A DNA stretch of 64,000 nucleotides from Infirmifilum sp. NZ. GTDB lineage: Archaea; Thermoproteota; Thermoprotei; Thermofilales; Thermofilaceae. Numbering within the stretch: position 1 is the stretch's first letter; every line of letters starts with the position of its first letter. Below the pieces are notes generated by a model. That model worked only from the letters and a program-made list of their open reading frames with translations, did no database searches and had not been told where the DNA came from. The DNA lies in the NCBI RefSeq assembly GCF_022693705.1, contig NZ_CP094288.1, forward strand, positions 884,443-948,442, read 5' to 3'. A program made the translations under genes and the position numbers. Of this stretch, positions 38,532-46,335 are shown in pieces.

Positions 38532-38723
38532 TTAGCGCCTATCACGGCATAGAAGTCGTAGCAGTGGTGCTTTTAGTTTTTCCCTGATTTCCTCCCGTGT
38601 TTGACCCACCGATTCCCCTGTTTCCCCGCGGGTTGGGAAGAAGTTGCAGGAGAGTGTTCGCGCAGCAACTGTGCAGTTTGGGTTTTTGCTGGCACAGCAT
38701 ATGTGAACGCTTATAACCCCCAT
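38532..38723 (-). CDS. HicB-like small protein, intact copy B (63 aa)
   Basis: An intact 63-residue frame starting MGVISVHICC, followed by ASKNPNCTVAARTLSCNFFP and QTREEIREKLKAPLL. The beta-rich start followed by an amphipathic E/K helix resembles HicB antitoxin folds; this link is inferred. No HicA toxin is present. It begins about two bases after the stop of the decayed gene 38724-39640 and ends 21 bases before the metallo-hydrolase. Two broken relatives are at 14140-14310 and 46095-46262. Confidence 0.5.
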   Translation of the reverse strand: MGVISVHICCASKNPNCTVAARTLSCNFFPTRGETGESVGQTREEIREKLKAPLLRLLCRDRR

Positions 38724-39640
38724 TCTATCGAGTGCTTCTGCGTCCTCGTAAAGCGGGCAGGTCGAGCCTCTCCAAGCCACCAGCCTCCCGCTTTACGGTC
38801 TGCAGGAGCTCGGAGGCCAGCCTAGCCTCCCGCCTCATCGCGCTGTAGGCTACGGCTACTGCCTCGAGTCGCCGACTCTCCTCCACGAGCCTCCACACAA
38901 GCTCCTTGAGTACTACCCTTTATACGAGGCGAGGCAGACTTCTCTAACTGTAGCGGTATCGCACCGAATGCAAATGATGCCAAGAAGGCCGCCTCGTCTA
39001 GGTACCCCTCAAGCTCCCCTCTGAGATCTCTAGGGCGCAGAGAGCCGCCAACAGTGAGATGTGTTTGTACCCCCTTTCCTTCTCGGCACGCTGGTGAGCA
39101 TTCTTTAAGACCTCGCAGGGGTTTACGGCGAGCCTGAAGGCGAGGGACGGCAACCAGGAGCCGCCTGGTCGAAAATGGCACCTTGCCCCCAATGGTGAGC
39201 CACCTCTCAAGGCCCTCGAGGAAGCAAGCCTCCCTTAGGGGGACTCCGCCGAGAGGTGTGTGCAGGCGAGGCCCACTAGGGTTGCGAAGTGGTAGCTGTT
39301 TTCCTTCGCAAGTTCTCTGAGCTCCGGATCGCTCGCAAGCGCATTGAAAAAAACCTCGACGGGTCTTCCCCTCTGCACCCGCCCTCAAAGCTCGCGCTCC
39401 TCAGCCTCTCCTTGCTAGCTCTCCAGGCTACTCTTATGCGGTACATCATCTCGAAAGGGTCGTCCGTGACGCTATTGGGCGAGAACTCCAGGTAGAGCCT
39501 CTTTGGCTCTCTCAGCAGCCTTCTCCTCTCCTTCTCGAGCTCCTTGACCCTCCTCCTGCAGTTCTCGAGGAACCCCTCTAGGTAGACAGCCTACCTCTCC
39601 ACCTACTCAGCTCGCTCTTCACCCAACTCCTCTCGCGTCT
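38724..39640 (-). pseudogene. Heavily frameshifted gene of unknown family
   Basis: Successive minus-strand frames give protein-like pieces in order: ENCRRRVKELEKERRRLL and PKRLYLEFSPNSVTDDPSE; FFNALASDPELRELAKENSY; CFLEGLERWLTIGGKVPF; AVNPCEVLKNAHQRAEKERG; YLDEAAFLASFAFGAIPL; VWRLVEESRRLEAVAVAYSA ending in LDLPALRGRRS and a TAG. At least five shifts separate them, so a gene of about 300 codons has decayed. I do not recognise the family. It directly precedes the HicB-like gene, and the pair was probably one operon. Confidence 0.6.
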
Positions 39641-39732
39641 GAATATCGTCAAGGGACGATCTACGACTGGTAAATAAGGCGGGTATGAATCTCCTCGTAC
39701 TAGGTATGATTTCCTCATACCATGGTTCTGGA

Positions 39733-40218
39733 CTAATCTCTTCTGACTTTTAGGTACGGGAATGGCTTCCCCGCGAGTCCGTATGCCAGTCTGAGCAGAA
39801 CCACTGCAATTATGGCTATCAGCGCTACCAAAAAGAGAGGATTAACAGCGAAAAATCCCTGGCTTAGTAGAAAGAAAAGTATGACCACACCGACTATGAA
39901 CGCTGGTAGCGATTCTACCAATAACGCAAGCGGGTGTACGCCAATCGTGTACTCTCCCTTACCGCTCTCGTACTCCCTCAGGAGCTGGTAGGCCAGGAGC
40001 CCCCTCCTGTTTAACCTGTAGCGCCCCAGCTCATCCTTCTCCAGCAGCTCTCTCATCGCGTTCAGGTGGTAGTTTAGCCTCCCCGTGCTGGTGAGACCCA
40101 GCTCCCTCATTATTTCGCTGTACTCCAAAGGCCCCTTCTCCGCCAAGAGCCTGACGATCCTCCTTCGCGTGGGATCCTTCAGGACCCTGAGGAGTTCCTC
40201 GGGCGAGGACATAAGCAC
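39733..40218 (-). CDS. ArsR-type winged-helix membrane protein
   Basis: A protein of about 160 residues: an N-terminal winged helix (LRVLKDPTRRRIVRLLAEKG, SEIMRELGLTSTGRLNYHL) and two C-terminal transmembrane helices (about 105-120 and 127-147), ending FPYLKVRRD. This is a membrane-tethered regulator architecture seen in archaea. A TAAATATC box (40243-40250) about 26 bases before the start implies a leaderless message, with a palindrome directly upstream of it. Confidence 0.78.
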   Translation of the reverse strand: MLMSSPEELLRVLKDPTRRRIVRLLAEKGPLEYSEIMRELGLTSTGRLNYHLNAMRELLEKDELGRYRLNRRGLLAYQLLREYESGKGEYTIGVHPLALLVESLPAFIVGVVILFFLLSQGFFAVNPLFLVALIAIIAVVLLRLAYGLAGKPFPYLKVRRD

Positions 40219-40255
40219 TACAAGGGCTAACCGCGATTAAGGGATATTTAGTTTT

Positions 40256-40275
40256 TTGACTGGAAAACTAGTCAA
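40256..40275. promoter_or_regulatory. Palindrome upstream of the winged-helix gene (possible autoregulatory operator)
   Basis: TTGACTGGAAAACTAGTCAA: arms TTGACT and AGTCAA surround a central AT-rich core. It lies just upstream of the TATA box of the winged-helix membrane regulator, at the BRE position. Autoregulation is an inference. Confidence 0.45.
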
Positions 40276-40307
40276 GGAAAAAGAGGGGCGATTATGCATA
40301 TACGGCA

Positions 40308-40541
40308 CTAATACCTAGAGACTAACCGCTTGGCTGGCCTCTCTAGCCTTACGCCCTCCATCCAGAGCAAGGCGGTGGGGACTCCGGCTAAAACAATGCT
40401 GTCTATCAGGAGCCTCGCTAGGAGGGAGTACACTACAAGGAGCGTCGTGCTGAAAGCGGCGTACGGCATAAGCCTGGGCACTACACTGCCGAGTAGCCCG
40501 ACGTAGACAGACATTAATGATTCCCCGTTTACCTTGACCAC
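40308..40541 (-). CDS. Small membrane protein, unknown
   Basis: A 77-residue frame with one or two hydrophobic helices (LMPYAAFSTTLLVVYSLLAR, IDSIVLAGVPTALLWM) and a basic tail RPAKRLVSRY. It lies 89 bases upstream of the winged-helix membrane regulator on the same strand and could be its partner. No family recognised; the ATG ten codons in is an alternative start. Confidence 0.45.
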   Translation of the reverse strand: MVKVNGESLMSVYVGLLGSVVPRLMPYAAFSTTLLVVYSLLARLLIDSIVLAGVPTALLWMEGVRLERPAKRLVSRY

Positions 40542-40560
40542 TTACTCGCCGGACGACTTC

Positions 40561-40800
40561 TCAGCTAAGCCCAGTCAGACAGGCACAGCGAGGCGCCAGG
40601 CCCCGGCCCCAGTTCCCGGCACGGCGACACCCACGGGGATGGGCTGCTTGCCGAGTGCCGCGCGCGGCGCGATGAGGGGATGTGCCCGCGGCAACACGAG
40701 CTGAAGGCCGCCCAACCGGGGCGGCCCCCGCAAGGGGACCCATGACCACCCCGCAAAGGGGCCCTCGGAAAAGTGAAGGGGGCAGATGAGCCAGGTGCGG
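40561..40800. other. GC-rich non-coding island with strong hairpins (candidate structured RNA)
   Basis: About 240 bases, clearly GC-richer than the flanking genes. Perfect stems include GGCCGCCC/GGGCGGCC (near 40708-40728), CCCCGCAAGGGG, CCCCGCAAAGGGG and GCCGCGCGCGGC. On the minus strand ATGCTTAAAG at 40804-40813 could act as a TATA box with a start near 40783. I see neither the UGUAA loop of archaeal SRP RNA nor the GAGGAAAGUC of RNase P RNA. Minus-strand frames of about 60-78 codons exist but look like low-complexity translation of GC-rich DNA. Confidence 0.4.
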
Positions 40801-40803
40801 CCT

Positions 40804-42396
40804 TTAAGCATCGCTGATAATCCTTGCCTTCCTCTGCTCGTGGTACCTGCGCCAGAGCTCCTGCAGTGTCGTGATGTCGTCGGGGCTCTTGTCTGGCCTT
40901 ATTCTCCTGATCCTCGCGAACCTCAAGGCAAGCCCCGAGCTATACCTCGGACTTCTCTGTATCTCCGAGTAGTCCACCTCGACCACAATCTGCGGCTTCA
41001 CGTGGACAACCCACCCCTCTTCACGCGTCTTCAGCTCCAACAGCTTCCTGGTCATTTCCTCAAACTCAGCGTCGGTTAATCCTTTGAAGGTCTTTCCGAC
41101 GACGACGAAGCCTCCTGTGTTCTCATCTCTAACTGCTAAGTAGTAGTCGCTGAGCCACCCGGCACGCCTCCCGTGCCCCCACTCAGCGGCAACTATCACG
41201 CAGTCAACCGTGTCGACTTTTTTCAGCTTCAACCACTTCTTTCCACGCACGCCCGGCTCGTAGTTCGACCCCGGTTGCTTGCACACAACGCCCTCGTGGC
41301 CTTCTCTAACCGCCTCCTCGTAGAAGGCTTCCAGCTCCTCCACACTCGAGACAAACTTCTGCCTTGCGAGAAGCTCTCCTTCCAGCGCGTCCTCCAGAAG
41401 GTTTCTACGCGTAACGTAAGGCTCGTCGATCAGCATTCTGCCGTTCAGGTAAAGTATGTCAAAGAAGTAGACCTGAAACGGGACACTCCTGAGGAAGCTT
41501 CTCAGCTCGTTTTTCCTTCGAAACCTGCGGGCCAGCTCCTGGAAGGCTACAGGCCTGCCTGCAACTACCCCCACGGCCTCGCCGTCCACCACTGCCGATT
41601 CCGCTTTCACGTGCTCACGCACCTTGTCAACAACGTCTGGAAGAAACTCCGTTATCCTGTGCATTCGCCTCGAGAAGATCTCAACCCTACCGTTCTTGAC
41701 GTGTACTTGCACCCGAACACCATCGTACTTGAACTCTGCTGAAGTGTAGCCCGAGTGTTCTCGTAAAACCTCTAGCGGACTGTACGCCATGTCCGCGAGC
41801 ATGGGCTTAACGGGCCTGAAAATCTCTAAACTCACACTCCTGATGTCTTCACGGGCGACGACTCTCCTAGCTAGCTCACCCAAATCCCCTAGTAACATGT
41901 ACCCCCTTCTAATCTCCTCCCCTGTGTAGCCTCCCACCTTGGCCAAAGACTCTAAAATAACCCCGACGTTAGCACCTATTCTAACCTCGCCAAAGAGCAT
42001 CCTTAGGAGGTATTCCACCTCTTCCTCGCTCATCCTCGAGAAGAGGCCGCGGAGAAGTATAAGCTTCCTCTCTCTGGCCCCCTCGCCGCTCGCCTTTGAG
42101 ATCCTGTCTAAGGTAGAGTACACTTCCTGAAGGGTCGGAGGCTCTCTCATGAGCGGTGCAATCCTGCTGTTCCTCAATTGCCGAATAGCATTAATTATGG
42201 TAGCATAACCCACACCTAACTCGCGCTCATCCCCCTCCGGGAAAACAAACCCCGCAAGAAACCTCGCCGCGAGAGCCGCCTCTTCCGGAGTCAGCCCTTG
42301 AAAGAAGCTGGTCAGCACCCTAACTTTCTCAATCCTGCTTCTCTTCTCCTCGACCTGCTTAGCCACCTTCACAAGGTCACTGAATGTCAAAGCCAC
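40804..42396 (-). CDS. lig: ATP-dependent DNA ligase
   Basis: A 530-residue ligase sealing nicks after Okazaki fragment maturation. The N-terminal DNA-binding domain ends near 205, and the adenylated lysine is in FKYDGVRVQVH (about residue 214); motifs IEIFSRRMHR, VDGEAVG, EGVVCKQP and KWLKLKK follow, then the OB domain ending with RFARIRRIRPDKSPDDITTL. All nucleotidyltransferase motifs are present. Start is GTG. FEN1, its partner in replication, is 230 bases upstream. Confidence 0.95.
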   Translation of the reverse strand: MALTFSDLVKVAKQVEEKRSRIEKVRVLTSFFQGLTPEEAALAARFLAGFVFPEGDERELGVGYATIINAIRQLRNSRIAPLMREPPTLQEVYSTLDRISKASGEGARERKLILLRGLFSRMSEEEVEYLLRMLFGEVRIGANVGVILESLAKVGGYTGEEIRRGYMLLGDLGELARRVVAREDIRSVSLEIFRPVKPMLADMAYSPLEVLREHSGYTSAEFKYDGVRVQVHVKNGRVEIFSRRMHRITEFLPDVVDKVREHVKAESAVVDGEAVGVVAGRPVAFQELARRFRRKNELRSFLRSVPFQVYFFDILYLNGRMLIDEPYVTRRNLLEDALEGELLARQKFVSSVEELEAFYEEAVREGHEGVVCKQPGSNYEPGVRGKKWLKLKKVDTVDCVIVAAEWGHGRRAGWLSDYYLAVRDENTGGFVVVGKTFKGLTDAEFEEMTRKLLELKTREEGWVVHVKPQIVVEVDYSEIQRSPRYSSGLALRFARIRRIRPDKSPDDITTLQELWRRYHEQRKARIISDA

Positions 42397-42626
42397 CGCG
42401 CACTAACCCGCTTTTCCAATCCTGTTCCACTATATTTTCTCAACGCCGCTCTCAGAGTTCTTTTTGTCATCCTCGGGCTTTCCCAAGCTAATTCCAATTA
42501 CCTCACCACGTTGGGGATCAGAAGCTGCTCTCGAAAGTAAAGTGGGAGCTACACACGTAGGGAGTTCATTAAAACCCTGCTTCCTCTATTTTACAGGAGC
42601 AGCGGGCAAGCTTATCTTTTCGCGTT

Positions 42627-43649
42627 CTACGCGAAACCGTTGAGCGTCAGCTGGCTCCTCCTACCCCAAACTATCCTAAGCCGCTCGATTAAGGTTCTCA
42701 CTCTACTCTCGGAGAACGAGTTCTCGTCCACTAGGAAGCGTTCAAGTTCGTCGTAAGCCGGCTCCTGAAACTCTAGACTGTAGCTCTCTTTGACGGGCGG
42801 GTTGAGGAAGATCTCGAGAACCTCCTCGTAGCCCGCTAGCTTCTCCCTGATGCTTCTAGGTAGCTGGTCAATGCTCCCGTACCTCTTTATCAATTGGAGG
42901 GCCTTTTTCGGGCCAACCCCCTTCACCCCTTCACTGTAGTCAGTGCCCACCAGGATCGCTATTTCGACGAGCTGGCGCCTCGATATACCCAACCTCTGGA
43001 GTACGCCCTCAAGCTCCACGAGCTCGGGTTCGAGCCTCCTCGCCACCCCCTTGCTTGGCAACCACTCTGTACCCGTAAGGGTTAGGTAGCGGAGTAGGCG
43101 TGGGGAGCCGTAAAGCAGAGCGTCCCAGTCGAGAGTGGCTACAGCCCACGCGTCGCCCTTAGATACCATGTAAGCGGCCTGAGCCTCTGCGTCGGCCGGA
43201 GCGTCCACTACAGGCCACCCCATAAGCTTGACGAGTTTCTTAGAGCTCTCTATCACCCACTCATCAACCTTCACGGCTACGACGGCCTTCGAGAACGCTT
43301 TCTCGTACTCGCCTCTGGCCAGCAATTCCCGCATCTCCTTCTCGGCTTTTTCCCGGATGAGTCTTCTCTTTGCAAGCTCACGCTGCTTTAGAGGTAGCGG
43401 TGGACCGTCAAAGACGAAGATGAAGTCACAGTGGTAATCGACTGCGAGCTTTGAGAAACGGGAGGCGAGGCCTACAAGGTGCGAAGTGACCTTTCTTTCC
43501 TTGTTCTCGAGAGGCTCGCCGTCGGGTCGGCGGATCAACGCGAGAAACTGGTAAATAGCGTTTAGAGCGTCCACGACCAGAGTCTTACCCCTAATCCCGC
43601 TTAGGCCTATTCTCAGGCGGGGGATTATGGGTGTAAGGTGCGTACCCAC
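42627..43649 (-). CDS. fen: Flap endonuclease FEN1
   Basis: A 340-residue structure-specific nuclease. Catalytic acids sit in VVDALNA, FVFDGPP, DAEAQAAY, TLDWDALLYG and VGTDYSEGVKGVGPKKA, the last being the helix-hairpin-helix region. The C-terminal QLTLNGF fits a PCNA-binding box. I choose the GTG at 43649 because FEN1 activity needs an N-terminal Gly right after Met (MGTHLTPIIP); the frame continues to a TTG at 43664. The GTG is 32 bases from a TATA box shared with the thioredoxin gene. Confidence 0.94.
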   Translation of the reverse strand: MGTHLTPIIPRLRIGLSGIRGKTLVVDALNAIYQFLALIRRPDGEPLENKERKVTSHLVGLASRFSKLAVDYHCDFIFVFDGPPLPLKQRELAKRRLIREKAEKEMRELLARGEYEKAFSKAVVAVKVDEWVIESSKKLVKLMGWPVVDAPADAEAQAAYMVSKGDAWAVATLDWDALLYGSPRLLRYLTLTGTEWLPSKGVARRLEPELVELEGVLQRLGISRRQLVEIAILVGTDYSEGVKGVGPKKALQLIKRYGSIDQLPRSIREKLAGYEEVLEIFLNPPVKESYSLEFQEPAYDELERFLVDENSFSESRVRTLIERLRIVWGRRSQLTLNGFA

Positions 43650-43675
43650 AGTTATTCTTTTCAAGGCGGCACATC

Positions 43676-43686
43676 GTTATATATTC
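43676..43686. promoter_or_regulatory. Shared bidirectional TATA box for fen and thioredoxin
   Basis: GTTATATATTC is nearly symmetric. Its centre (43681) is 32 bases from the fen GTG (43649, minus) and 33 bases from the thioredoxin GTG (43714, plus), the distance expected for leaderless transcripts on both sides. Confidence 0.65.
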
Positions 43687-43713
43687 TGGTGCTTGGATGT
43701 GGGGCTGCTGGAT

Positions 43714-44028
43714 GTGAGCGTGGAGCAGGCCGAGAATTACCTCAGAAGCATGAGAGTGGTGGTTTTAGACTTCTACGCGGAGTGGTGTATCCCCTGCAAA
43801 GCTGTCGAGGAGGTGCTCGACCAGGTCTCTAAAGCGTTCCGGTCAAGTACGGATGTCGCGTTCCTGAGGATAGATGTCGACAGGGATAAGAGGGCGGTAG
43901 AGAGGTTTGAGGTCTACGGTCTACCAACTGTGATAGTTTTCCAAAAAGGGTTAGAGGTGAGGCGGTTCACAGGCGTACCTAGGAACCTCGCCATCGAGTT
44001 AGCCAAGCTCATCAAAAGCCTATCCTAG
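43714..44028 (+). CDS. Thioredoxin-like protein (CIPC)
   Basis: A 104-residue thioredoxin fold protein with active site FYAEWCIPCKAVEE near 24-30 and the cis-proline loop YGLPTVIVFQKG near 69. The WCIPC site differs from the usual WCGPC, so redox potential may differ. The GTG at 43714 is chosen from its 33-base spacing to the TATA box; the GTG at 43699 is the alternative. It overlaps the convergent aIF1A gene by nine bases. Confidence 0.85.
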   Translation: MSVEQAENYLRSMRVVVLDFYAEWCIPCKAVEEVLDQVSKAFRSSTDVAFLRIDVDRDKRAVERFEVYGLPTVIVFQKGLEVRRFTGVPRNLAIELAKLIKSLS

Positions 44029-44349
44029 CAGTTCGTGGAGTTCTTTGAGCAGGCCCTTTCTCTCAAGCCTTTGAAGCTCCGTGGACGTGTATCGGTAGAG
44101 TATGTCTCCTCTATCAGGCTGAAAATCCCACGGCGCCACGAGAACAACATCCCCAACCCTCATCCACATCCTCTTTTTAAACTTCCCGGGAATTCTGCAG
44201 AGCCTAACCTTGCCGTCGCTGCAGAAGACCCTAGCCCTGTCGAAGCCTAGCAGCTGCTGGATAACACATAAAAGCGTTGTCTGCCCGTCGGGTAGCGGGA
44301 TTTCTGCTTCTTCTTCGCCGCGGGCATCGGCGTCTTTTTCTTTACTCAT
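44020..44349 (-). CDS. Translation initiation factor aIF1A
   Basis: A 109-residue aIF1A with an acidic N-terminal tail (KDADARGEEEAEIPLPDGQT) and the S1/OB fold: RARVFCSDGKVRLCRIPGKF, KKRMWMRVGDVVLVAPWDF, GDILYRYTSTEL. It binds the ribosomal A site during initiation. The gene is followed upstream by S6e, divergent spacing about 34 bases, same strand. Confidence 0.95.
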   Translation of the reverse strand: MSKEKDADARGEEEAEIPLPDGQTTLLCVIQQLLGFDRARVFCSDGKVRLCRIPGKFKKRMWMRVGDVVLVAPWDFQPDRGDILYRYTSTELQRLERKGLLKELHELLG

Positions 44350-44383
44350 ATGAGGTGCTGACGTTTCCCAAGCTTATAAATAT

Positions 44384-44752
44384 TTAGTTCTTTTGAGTGG
44401 CCTCTTCACCGTGCAAGACAACGAGGTTTATCTGAACTATGTCGTCTGTGATGGTATTACCCCTAACGTATTTGCGCCTGCGCTCGCCCTTCTCCCTCGG
44501 CCGGTAGCCTGGGGGCCCTGAGAGGAGAAAATAACCCTTCCTCGCTCCGGGAATGTCCGGCCTCATGGGCTCGCCCGCCCTTCCAGAGCCACCCCTTATC
44601 TGCAACTTAACGCCCGGCCTGCCGATGAGAGCTCCATCTACTATATCTCCGATTTTAAGCCCTATGAGTCTAGCGGCCTGGTCTCCCTTCACTTCCACCT
44701 GCTCAGCCTTACCGGTTGCAGGGTCAGAGATTACCAGCTTGAACTCAGGCAT
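44384..44752 (-). CDS. rps6e: Ribosomal protein eS6
   Basis: A 122-residue S6e: FKLVISDPATGKAEQVEV, GLKIGDIVDGALIGRPGVKL, RGGSGRAGEPMRPDIPGARK, YRPREKGERRRKYVRGNTI. The ATG at 44752 is chosen because GAGGT lies eight bases upstream and the family begins with MPxFKLVISDP; an ATG at 44782 is also open. The C-terminus lacks the long kinase-target tail of eukaryotes, as in other archaea. Confidence 0.95.
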   Translation of the reverse strand: MPEFKLVISDPATGKAEQVEVKGDQAARLIGLKIGDIVDGALIGRPGVKLQIRGGSGRAGEPMRPDIPGARKGYFLLSGPPGYRPREKGERRRKYVRGNTITDDIVQINLVVLHGEEATQKN

Positions 44753-44839
44753 ACTAAACCTCGTTATCGCCTCGAGGTGCACTTAAAAAGCTTTTTGCAA
44801 GTGTGAAGGCTTTATAACTACGACTGTGCAAGCTACCTC

Positions 44840-45010
44840 GTGGGCAGATCTTCCCACTCGAGAGATCTAGTAAAGGTAAACTTCCGGATCACTCAGAAGG
44901 AGCACGAAGAGATGCAGAGGCTCGTTGAACAAGGACTGTACTCCTCGATCTCCGAGCTCGTTAGGCACGCGATCGAGCTGCTCCTCGATGAGTACCTTGG
45001 ATCGGTATAA
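44840..45010 (+). CDS. Ribbon-helix-helix DNA-binding protein (56 aa)
   Basis: A short gene easily missed. From the GTG at 44840 it reads RDLVKVNFRITQKEHEEMQR then LVEQGLYSSISELVRHAIEL, ending EYLGSV before TAA at 45008-45010. The KVNFRIT strand, a first helix, then SSISELVRHAIEL is the classic CopG/Arc ribbon-helix-helix. A CTTTATAACT box centred at 44812 is about 27 bases upstream, implying a leaderless message. Its last 50 bases overlap the antisense 3' end of nmd3. It could be a regulator or an orphan antitoxin; no toxin gene is beside it. Confidence 0.75.
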   Translation: MGRSSHSRDLVKVNFRITQKEHEEMQRLVEQGLYSSISELVRHAIELLLDEYLGSV

Positions 45011-46064
45011 TATAAGCCTTCTCTCCCTCCCAATATATCTTCAGCCTTTCTTGGCTGGTCAAGAGCTCGGCGGCGTCTGGCGAGATTAAGCGCACTTCCA
45101 ATGTTCTGTAGGACCCCAGCTCCATAATCTGAATGAAGTCGCCGTGGGTAGATACGGCGATAGCTTCCGGTAGCTCGTCAACGTGCGCTAGAACCTCCAC
45201 TCTTGAGGTGAACTCATGACTCAGGTAGAGGCGCGTGACCGCGTAGCTTTCAAGGTTCAGCAACTCTACGTGCCTAGCAGTCACACCAAGCACGTAGAAG
45301 ACGCCACCATTGAACCTCACCACATCACCCGCCTTGAAGCTCGGGAGCAGGAGCCTTATTGTTCTCTTGTACTTCTCCCGCCCGCTGTCATCGATACCTA
45401 TGAGCTTAGCTGTCTCTAGGACCTCGACGTACATCCTGCGTGACAGCAATTCAGCAACCCGCCTGGCTGCACTGTAACTTGAGAAGTAGATGTCAAGCCC
45501 CTCCGGCTTCTCTTCAACCTCCACGGGAATAACGCTAGAGTCCCTTAAGGCGAGCTCCGAAATTCCTTCTTCAACCTGCTTAGCCAGCTCCCGGAGCTCT
45601 GACTGGGAAAATTTCCTGTCCTTAGCCCTCACCTGAACAAGAGCGGCCTTCTTCTTGGAGACCTGACCTAGACAAGCCTCACAGATAGTTCTCGCAACCG
45701 AGACACCGAGTACGTACTCCTCTACGTACTCGCCGGCGAGCCCCGGAAGAGCTTTACCCCTAACCTTGAGCGTCAGCAGCGAGAGGTCTTTAGATAACTC
45801 GGCCTCGACCCCGCTGACATAGCCTCTAAACCTCAGAAGCCTCGAAGCTTCCCGAGCGATTTCGACCTCCAGATCCCCGACGTCGGAGTGCCACTTACCT
45901 TTCCTGAATCTCAGCGCCCCACAGCTCCTGCAAACCTCCACCTCTAAGCGCTTTACTTTAGGCTCGGCGAGCGGGTGCTCTCTGCGGTAGCACTCTTCGC
46001 AAACACCTTCTACCAGCTTGTCGACACGCCTGCCGCAGACTGGGCAAATCAGCATTCTTTGCAT
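44961..46064 (-). CDS. NMD3-type ribosome export/maturation protein
   Basis: A protein of about 367 residues, homologous to the N-terminal part of NMD3, which binds 60S subunits. Zinc-binding pairs are CPVCGRRVDKLVEGVCEEC near 5-23 and CRSCG/ICEAC further on. The ATG at 46064 is used; the open frame extends to 46136 but those extra residues come from HicB-like debris (copy C). A GCTAAAAAGC element near 46096-46105 is a likely TATA box. The C-terminal 50 bases overlap the ribbon-helix-helix gene. Confidence 0.88.
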   Translation of the reverse strand: MQRMLICPVCGRRVDKLVEGVCEECYRREHPLAEPKVKRLEVEVCRSCGALRFRKGKWHSDVGDLEVEIAREASRLLRFRGYVSGVEAELSKDLSLLTLKVRGKALPGLAGEYVEEYVLGVSVARTICEACLGQVSKKKAALVQVRAKDRKFSQSELRELAKQVEEGISELALRDSSVIPVEVEEKPEGLDIYFSSYSAARRVAELLSRRMYVEVLETAKLIGIDDSGREKYKRTIRLLLPSFKAGDVVRFNGGVFYVLGVTARHVELLNLESYAVTRLYLSHEFTSRVEVLAHVDELPEAIAVSTHGDFIQIMELGSYRTLEVRLISPDAAELLTSQERLKIYWEGEKAYIIPIQGTHRGAARSRA

Positions 46065-46094
46065 GATTGTAGCAGTGATACTTTCCGGGTTAGT

Positions 46095-46262
46095 GCTTTT
46101 TAGCTTTGCCCTCACCTCCTCCACGCATTCCACCAAGCCTTGCCCTATTTCCCGTAGATCGAAGATATGAGGCAGATATTTTCAAGTGAGTGCGTAGCCA
46201 TCTTCAGCGCTTAGCCGTCACAACTTATGTGAATATCTACATCCGCACCTGGCAGTGTAGAG
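46095..46262 (-). pseudogene. Degenerate HicB-like sequence, copy C
   Basis: Minus-strand frames read ADVDIHISCDG, a stop, ALKMATHSLENICLISSIYG, then after a shift GQGLVECVEEVRAKLKST. The strand-rich start and the ECVEEVRAKLKST helix parallel copy A ([12 protein letters not shown]) and copy B (QTREEIREKLKAP). It ends about 30 bases before the nmd3 start codon on the same strand. No gene lies in the rest of 46065-46335. Confidence 0.5.
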
Positions 46263-46335
46263 ATGGTCTAGGTGAGAAGCAGGTCATGAGAAAGCGTCGC
46301 AGGAGAGTGGCTCAAGCTCGCCGGTCTTCGCCGGA

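Noticed and set aside
40561-40800. SRP (7S) RNA in the GC-rich island
   Set aside because: It is too short for a full archaeal SRP RNA and lacks the UGUAA loop of the Alu domain and the GGAG-type S-domain loops.
42440-42530. Possible C/D box sRNA on the minus strand upstream of lig
   Set aside because: C-like and D-like boxes (GTGGTGA, CTGA) are present but the C box is off-consensus, no promoter is placed correctly and no guide matches rRNA.
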